DNA from: MFD01275-c22 sp963705885
GTDB lineage: Bacteria; Actinomycetota; Actinomycetes; JACCUZ01
Assembly: GCA_963705885.1 (NCBI GenBank)
Contig: OY970120.1
Span: 1,736,001 to 1,800,000, forward strand
Direction: 5' to 3'
DNA length: 64,000 nucleotides
Below, in pieces: positions 59,379-64,000 of this stretch; position 1 is the stretch's first letter; every line of letters starts with the position of its first letter. Under the pieces are notes generated by a model that ran no database searches, was not told the origin of the DNA, and saw only the letters and a list, made by a program, of their open reading frames with translations. The translations under genes were made by a program, and so were the position numbers.

Positions 59379-60929
59379 TCAGGCCGCCGTGGGCAGCGTC
59401 TCGTCGCTCGGCACGTCCTGCCGCCGGGCGTTGATCAGCACGAGCGTCACCACGAGCGCCGCGGCCAGCAGCACCGCGCCCCAGAAGAACGACACGTGGT
59501 AGCCGCGGAGGAAGGCCAGGTTGAGGGTGGACTCGGCCTTGCTCGGGTCGGTGACCGGGTTGTCGACGAAGTAGGCCGTCACGGCGCCGGCGAACAGCGT
59601 GTTCAGCAGGGCGGTGCCCAGCGAGCCACCGATCTGCTGCGAGGTGTTCAGCACCGCGCTGGCGACCCCGGCGTCATGGTGCTCGACGCCGATCAGTGCT
59701 GTGCTCGACGCCGGGATGAAGACCCCGGCGAGGCCGATGCTCATGAGCAGCTCGGCCGGCAGGACGTGGGACCAGTAGGCGGTGTCCTGGGTGATCTGCG
59801 TGAGCAGCAGCATGCCCGCGACGGCCATCACCAGGCCCGGCACCATGAGGGGCTTGGGGCCGAACCGCGGCAGCAGCTGGGCGACCACCCCCGCGGTGAG
59901 GATGATGCCGGCGCTGAACGGCAGGAACGCGAACCCGGCCTTGAGCGGGCTGTAGCCCAGGTTGACCTGGAAGTAGTAGGTGAGGAACAGGAACATCGCG
60001 AACAGGCCCGCACCCACGAGGAGGAACACGAGGTAGGAGCCGCCGCGGTTGCGGTGGAGCACCACGCGCATCGGCAGCATCGGGTTCCTGGCCCGGGTCT
60101 CCCACCAGACGAACGCCACCAGCAGGACCACGGCGGTCACGAGGAAGAAGATCGTCGAGCCGGCCGTCCAGCCCTGCACGGCGGTGTCGGTCGGGTCGTC
60201 GGGGTTGGCGGCGCGGGCCGCCTCGGTGAACCCGTAGACGAGCGAGACGAGCCCCAGGGTCGCGAGCAGGACGCCGGGGACGTCGTAGCGGGTGTCCCCG
60301 TGAGCCTTGCTCTCGTGCACGAGCGGGACCGCCAGGGCGGCGACGAGCAGCGCCACCGGGACGTTGACGCCGAGGGTCCAGCGCCAGGAGGCGTACTCGG
60401 TGAGCACGCCGCCGACGATCAGGCCGATCGCGGCCCCGCCGCCGGCGAGCGCCCCGAAGACGCCGAAGGCCTTGGCCCGCTCCTTGGGGTCGGTGAACGT
60501 CACCGTCACGATGGACAGGGCGGCCGGCGCCATCAGCGCGGCGAACCCGCCCTGCAGGGCGCGCGCGGCGAACAGCAGCTCCTGGTTCGGCGCGACGCCG
60601 CCGAGCGCCGAGGCGCCGGCGAAGCCGAGCAGGCCGATGATGAACGTGCGCTTGCGGCCGGTGTAGTCGGCGATGCGCCCGCCGAGCAGGAGCAGGCCGC
60701 CGAAGGCCAGCGTGTAGGCCGTCACGACCCACTGCCGGTCGGCGTTGGTTATCTCGAGGTCGTTCTGCGCCGAGGGCAGCGCGATGTTCACGATCGACGC
60801 GTCGAGGACGATCATCAGCTGTGCTGCGGCCAGGACGGCGAGCGCCAGCCAGCGCTTCGGGTCCGGCTCGGTGGCGGATGCCTGGGGCTCCACCACGGGC
60901 ACGCCGGAGGGGCGGGTGGGGTCGGTCAC
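59379..60929 (-). CDS. MFS drug transporter, DHA2 (14-helix) family
   Basis: A 516-aa transporter. About 14 helices are evident. Motif A is in LLLGGRIADYTGRKRTFI, and the DHA2 motif-C-like segment GALAGGGAAIGLIVGGVLTEYASWRW is present. Helix 1 contains LAVLAAAQLMIVLDASIVNIALPSAQNDL, the standard EmrB/QacA opening. It exports drugs or metabolites with protons. GTG 60929 overlaps the upstream tetR stop (GTGA), so pump and repressor form one operon. Confidence 0.92.
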   Translation of the reverse strand: MTDPTRPSGVPVVEPQASATEPDPKRWLALAVLAAAQLMIVLDASIVNIALPSAQNDLEITNADRQWVVTAYTLAFGGLLLLGGRIADYTGRKRTFIIGLLGFAGASALGGVAPNQELLFAARALQGGFAALMAPAALSIVTVTFTDPKERAKAFGVFGALAGGGAAIGLIVGGVLTEYASWRWTLGVNVPVALLVAALAVPLVHESKAHGDTRYDVPGVLLATLGLVSLVYGFTEAARAANPDDPTDTAVQGWTAGSTIFFLVTAVVLLVAFVWWETRARNPMLPMRVVLHRNRGGSYLVFLLVGAGLFAMFLFLTYYFQVNLGYSPLKAGFAFLPFSAGIILTAGVVAQLLPRFGPKPLMVPGLVMAVAGMLLLTQITQDTAYWSHVLPAELLMSIGLAGVFIPASSTALIGVEHHDAGVASAVLNTSQQIGGSLGTALLNTLFAGAVTAYFVDNPVTDPSKAESTLNLAFLRGYHVSFFWGAVLLAAALVVTLVLINARRQDVPSDETLPTAA

Positions 60930-61522
60930 GGTGTCTCCTGTGAGGGGGTTGGCCCGCTGCCTCGGCTGCCGGACAGCAGGGGGATCATGACGTCGTCGGT
61001 CACGTGGTCGATGAACGCATCGTCCACGTCGGCACCGACAACCAGGACGTGCTGGAACCAGAGGGCGCCCGCCACCTCGTGGGCGAGCGCGGCGTCCGCG
61101 TCGGGCGGGAGCTCGCCGCGCGCGACGGCGCGCTCGACAACGGTGCGCAGGGCGGACGCCTTCGCCGTGAGCACCTGGTCGCGCACGCAGTCGCCGATCT
61201 CGGGCGCGTTGCGCATCGCGAGCAGGACCCCGGCCATCACGTCGGCGTCCGCTGCGCCCACGTCGTGCGCCATCGCCCGCAGCGTCGCCACCAGGTCGCC
61301 GCGCAGGCTGCCGGTGTCGGCCGCGGCCGGGTGCCGCTCGGACCGGCCCCTCAGCGCGTCGAGCACGAGCTCGCGCTTGCCGGGCCAGTGGCGGTAGATC
61401 GTCGCCTTGCTCGCGTGCGCCCGCGCGGCGACGGCGTCCATGCTCATCCGGTCGTAGCCGACCTCGGCGAGCAGGGCCAGGGCGGCGTCGCAGATGGCGG
61501 CGTCGCGGCCGGGGGTGGGCAT
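60926..61522 (-). CDS. TetR-family repressor of the MFS operon
   Basis: A 198-aa regulator with the helix-turn-helix AALALLAEVGYDRMSMDAVAARAHASKATIYRHWPGKRELVLDAL and a C-terminal domain of the TetR_C_11-like type (DADVMAGVLLAMRNAPEIGDCVRDQVL). ATG 61522 (MPTPGRD) is the likely start. It is first in the operon with the MFS gene and should repress it through the palindrome 39 bp upstream. Confidence 0.9.
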   Translation of the reverse strand: MPTPGRDAAICDAALALLAEVGYDRMSMDAVAARAHASKATIYRHWPGKRELVLDALRGRSERHPAAADTGSLRGDLVATLRAMAHDVGAADADVMAGVLLAMRNAPEIGDCVRDQVLTAKASALRTVVERAVARGELPPDADAALAHEVAGALWFQHVLVVGADVDDAFIDHVTDDVMIPLLSGSRGSGPTPSQETP

Positions 61523-61560
61523 CGTGCGGTCTCCGGTGGCAGGGCGGACGAGCGGGGCTG

Positions 61561-61579
61561 GTACGAAACGGTTCCGTAC
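61561..61579. promoter_or_regulatory. TetR operator upstream of the tetR-MFS operon
   Basis: GTACGAAACGGTTCCGTAC is a 19-bp palindrome with a single mismatched pair around a central G. It resembles the GTACGGAACCGTTTC-type operators of actinobacterial TetR drug-efflux regulators. Confidence 0.7.
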
Positions 61580-61705
61580 AGGCGGGGAGCCTAGGGTCGG
61601 CAACGGAGGGGGGTCCATCGGTTATTCCGGGCCCGATTGGGCGCCTCGCCGTCCGGCGGGCACAATGGCCGCTGCCCGTCCGCGAGGTCGAGAGGTCCCC
61701 CTGCC

Positions 61706-62644
61706 ATGTCGTCAGCCACGTCGTCCGCCGCTGAGACGGCCATCGCCCCCGACGCGGTGCTCGACGCCCTCGAGGCGGAGGCGATCCACGTCTTCCGCGA
61801 GGCCGCCGGAGCGTTCCGCCGCCCGGTGATGCTCTACAGCATCGGCAAGGACTCGTCGGTCCTGCTGCACCTCGCCGTCAAGGCCTTCGCGCCGGCCAAG
61901 GTGCCCTTCCCGGTCCTGCACATCGACACGACCTGGAAGTTCCGGGAGATGATCGAGTTCCGTGAGCGCATGGCGCGTGAGCACGACCTCGACCTGAGGG
62001 TCCACACGAACGCCGAGGGCGTCCAGGACGGGGTCACCCCGTTCACCCACGGCACCCACGAGTACACGCGGATCATGAAGACGGTGGCGCTGCGGCAGGC
62101 GCTGGACGAGGGGGCGTACGACGCCGCGTTCGGGGGTGCCCGCCGCGACGAGGAGCGCTCTCGCGCCAAGGAGCGGGTCTTCTCGCTGCGTGAGCCGGGC
62201 CACCGGTGGGAGCCCCGCAAGCAGCGCCCGGAGTTCTGGCGCACGGCCAACACCCAGCTCTCCGACGGGCAGACGATGCGCGTCTTCCCGATGTCGAACT
62301 GGACCGAGCTCGACGTCTGGCGCTACATCCAGCGGGAGCAGATCGAGGTCGTTCCGCTGTACTTCTCGAAGGAGCGCCCGGTCGTCGAGCGCGAGGGGCA
62401 GCTCATCATGATCGACGACGACCGCTACCCGCTGCGCGACGGCGAGCAGCCGCAGATGCGCAGCGTCCGTTTCCGGACGCTCGGCTGCTATCCGCTGACC
62501 GCGGCCGTCGAGTCGAAGGCGGACAACCTCGACGACCTGCTCGCCGAGATGCTCGTGGACCGGCGCTCCGAGCGCTCCGGCCGCCTCATCGACGGCGAGG
62601 GCGGGGGCTCCATGGAGAGCAAGAAGACCGAGGGGTACTTCTGA
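61706..62644 (+). CDS. cysD: Sulfate adenylyltransferase subunit 2
   Basis: A 312-aa PP-loop enzyme that makes adenosine 5'-phosphosulfate from sulfate and ATP, driven by the CysN GTPase. Motifs are the PP-loop MLYSIGKDSSVLLHLAVKA (about residues 48-66), HIDTTWKFREMIEFR, FGGARRDEERSRAKERVFS and the C-terminal RFRTLGCYPLTAAVESKADNL. The terminal ESKKTEGYF is conserved. It is followed 1 bp later by cysN, the usual operon order. Confidence 0.95.
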   Translation: MSSATSSAAETAIAPDAVLDALEAEAIHVFREAAGAFRRPVMLYSIGKDSSVLLHLAVKAFAPAKVPFPVLHIDTTWKFREMIEFRERMAREHDLDLRVHTNAEGVQDGVTPFTHGTHEYTRIMKTVALRQALDEGAYDAAFGGARRDEERSRAKERVFSLREPGHRWEPRKQRPEFWRTANTQLSDGQTMRVFPMSNWTELDVWRYIQREQIEVVPLYFSKERPVVEREGQLIMIDDDRYPLRDGEQPQMRSVRFRTLGCYPLTAAVESKADNLDDLLAEMLVDRRSERSGRLIDGEGGGSMESKKTEGYF

Positions 62645-62645
62645 G

Positions 62646-64000
62646 ATGACCACCGCGTCCGTTGCTCTCACCGAGCACCCCATCGTCCGCGTCGTCGCCT
62701 GCGGGTCGGTCGACGACGGCAAGTCGACGCTGATCGGCCGGCTGCTCGCCGGGACCGAGAGCATCCCCGACGACATCCTCGACTACGCCCGCAACACCCG
62801 CCGGAGCGGCTCGACCATCGCCAAGGGCGAGGTCGACTTCTCGATGCTCACCGACGGGCTGGAGGCCGAGCACGAGCAGGGCATCACCATCGACGTGGCA
62901 TACCGCCACCTCTACCTGCCCTCCGGCCGCCGCGCGATCATCGCCGACGCGCCGGGGCACGAGCAGTACACCCGCAACATGGCCGTCGCGGCCTCGACCG
63001 CGGACATCGCGATCCTGCTCGTCGACGCGACCCGCGGCATCCGGGCACAGACGCACCGGCACCTGACCGTGTGCGCGCTGATGGGCGTGCGGACGGTGAT
63101 CGTCGCCATCAACAAGATGGACGCGGTCGAGTTCGCGCACGTGCCCTTCGAGGAGTTCGCGGGCGGGGTCCGGTCCGCCGCGGCCCGGTTCGACCTCGCG
63201 GAGGTCGAGGTCATCCCCGTCAGTGCCCTCACCGGGGACAACGTCCTCGAACGGTCGGGCCAGATGTCGTGGTACCACGGGCCGACCGTGCTCGAGGCCC
63301 TGACGTCCTGGCGTCCCGCGCCCGTGGAGGACCAGACCAAGGCGCCCTTCCGGATGCCGGTGCAGATCGTGGTGCGCGCCGACGAGTTCCGTGGGTACGC
63401 CGGGACCGTCGTCGCGGGGTCGGTGCGTCCGGGCGACGAGGTCACGGTCAACGCGAAGGGGTCGCCCACCACGGTGGAGCGGGTCATTGCCGGGGGCAAG
63501 GACATCGCCGAGGCCCACGCCGGCCAGGCCGTGACGCTGACCCTCGAGACCGAGACCGACGTGACGCGGGGCGACCTTCTGGTCGCGCCGGAGAACGGGC
63601 TGCCGCCTGAGCAGTTCCCGCGCCCGGCGACGGCGTTCGCGGCCGACCTGGTGTGGACCGGCGAGGAGGAGCTGCGTCACGGCCGGTCCTATCTGCTCCT
63701 GGCCGGCTCCCTCGCCGTCCCGGCGGTCGTGACGGCCATCCGCGGCCGGCGCGACGTGGTCTCGGGCGAGGAGATGTCCGCCCGGACGTTCAAGATGAAC
63801 GACATCGGGCACGTCGAGATCGCCACCGACACGCCCGTGCCGCTCGACGCGTACTCGCTGTGCCGCGACACAGGTGGCTTCCTGCTGGTGGAGAGGGTCA
63901 GCCGCGACACCGTCGCCGCCGGCCTCGTGCGGCACGCGCTGCGCCGCGCGCACAACGTGGTCCCGCACGCGTTCACGGTGGACCAGGAGGCGCGCGCGCG
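62646..64000 (+). CDS. cysN: Sulfate adenylyltransferase subunit 1, probably fused to APS kinase, 3' partial
   Basis: An EF-Tu-like GTPase, open from ATG 62646 to the window end (451 codons, no stop). G1 is CGSVDDGKSTLIGRLL, switch and G2 region EAEHEQGITIDVAYRHL, G3 DAPGHEQY and G4 NKMD. Two beta-barrel domains follow. CysN alone is about 420-475 aa. After the barrel the frame continues RRAHNVVPHAFTVDQEARA, which looks like the linker and N-terminus of CysC (APS kinase), so a bifunctional CysNC of about 610-630 aa is likely. It couples GTP hydrolysis to sulfate activation with CysD. Confidence 0.93.
   Translation, partial: MTTASVALTEHPIVRVVACGSVDDGKSTLIGRLLAGTESIPDDILDYARNTRRSGSTIAKGEVDFSMLTDGLEAEHEQGITIDVAYRHLYLPSGRRAIIADAPGHEQYTRNMAVAASTADIAILLVDATRGIRAQTHRHLTVCALMGVRTVIVAINKMDAVEFAHVPFEEFAGGVRSAAARFDLAEVEVIPVSALTGDNVLERSGQMSWYHGPTVLEALTSWRPAPVEDQTKAPFRMPVQIVVRADEFRGYAGTVVAGSVRPGDEVTVNAKGSPTTVERVIAGGKDIAEAHAGQAVTLTLETETDVTRGDLLVAPENGLPPEQFPRPATAFAADLVWTGEEELRHGRSYLLLAGSLAVPAVVTAIRGRRDVVSGEEMSARTFKMNDIGHVEIATDTPVPLDAYSLCRDTGGFLLVERVSRDTVAAGLVRHALRRAHNVVPHAFTVDQEARA

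Overview
This 64 kb window is high-GC, tightly packed actinobacterial chromosome. The evidence is WhiB1, a PdtaS-type histidine kinase, a SigB/F-type sigma factor with its anti-sigma kinase, a DUF222/13E12-type HNH protein, the order prfB-ftsE-ftsX-...-smpB, and a tmRNA whose tag (ADSNQRAYALAA) closely resembles the mycobacterial one. Gene content and order fit Nocardioidaceae or related Propionibacteriales best, but that placement is an inference. No rRNA, tRNA, CRISPR array or transposase was found.

Layout. 1-11.8 kb: end of a large NAD-glutamate dehydrogenase, bioFA, pdtaS facing whiB1, a lipid kinase, a sigma/anti-sigma pair, a GNAT enzyme and a RidA protein. 11.8-19.2 kb: a giant FHA-FtsK/SpoIIIE ATPase of the EssC/EccC type with no visible secretion partners, then a Tat-exported DUF1800/DUF1501 pair. 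19.3-24.0 kb: a compact Tad pilus locus. 24.1-26.8 kb: a lower-GC three-gene cassette (phage-fibre-like S74 self-cleaving protein, metzincin protease, HEAT-like protein) followed by an HNH/DUF222 protein. 28.4-37.4 kb: a lipoprotein, an NlpC/P60 hydrolase under a c-di-AMP (ydaO) riboswitch, a K+ channel, then the division and ribosome-rescue block prfB-ftsE-ftsX-M23-S41-smpB. 37.4-46.5 kb: accessory genes (DUF2207, CD225, a HESRH protein, a clostripain-like protease, an unknown divergent partner, a giant LuxR regulator, a Ser/Thr kinase) that separate smpB from the tmRNA gene at 46.6 kb. 47-54 kb: SRPBCC/TetR, a frameshifted M1 peptidase, TetR/SMR efflux, an azoreductase, a subtilase. 54-64 kb: a stand-alone infA with a small partner, a CseBC-like two-component system with a GerMN lipoprotein, gamma-glutamyltransferase, a TetR-MFS operon, and cysD-cysN(C), the last running off the window.

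Themes. Cell-envelope remodelling recurs: FtsEX with an adjacent catalytically equipped LytM protein, a riboswitch-controlled NlpC/P60 enzyme, a CseBC-like sensor and a PASTA-less Ser/Thr kinase. CRP-type boxes lie upstream of both whiB1 and the riboswitch leader. Several genes start with GTG placed 6-8 nt after a TANNNT hexamer, suggesting leaderless mRNAs. The best candidates for an undescribed system are the S74-metzincin-HEAT cassette and the clostripain/unknown/LuxR cluster.
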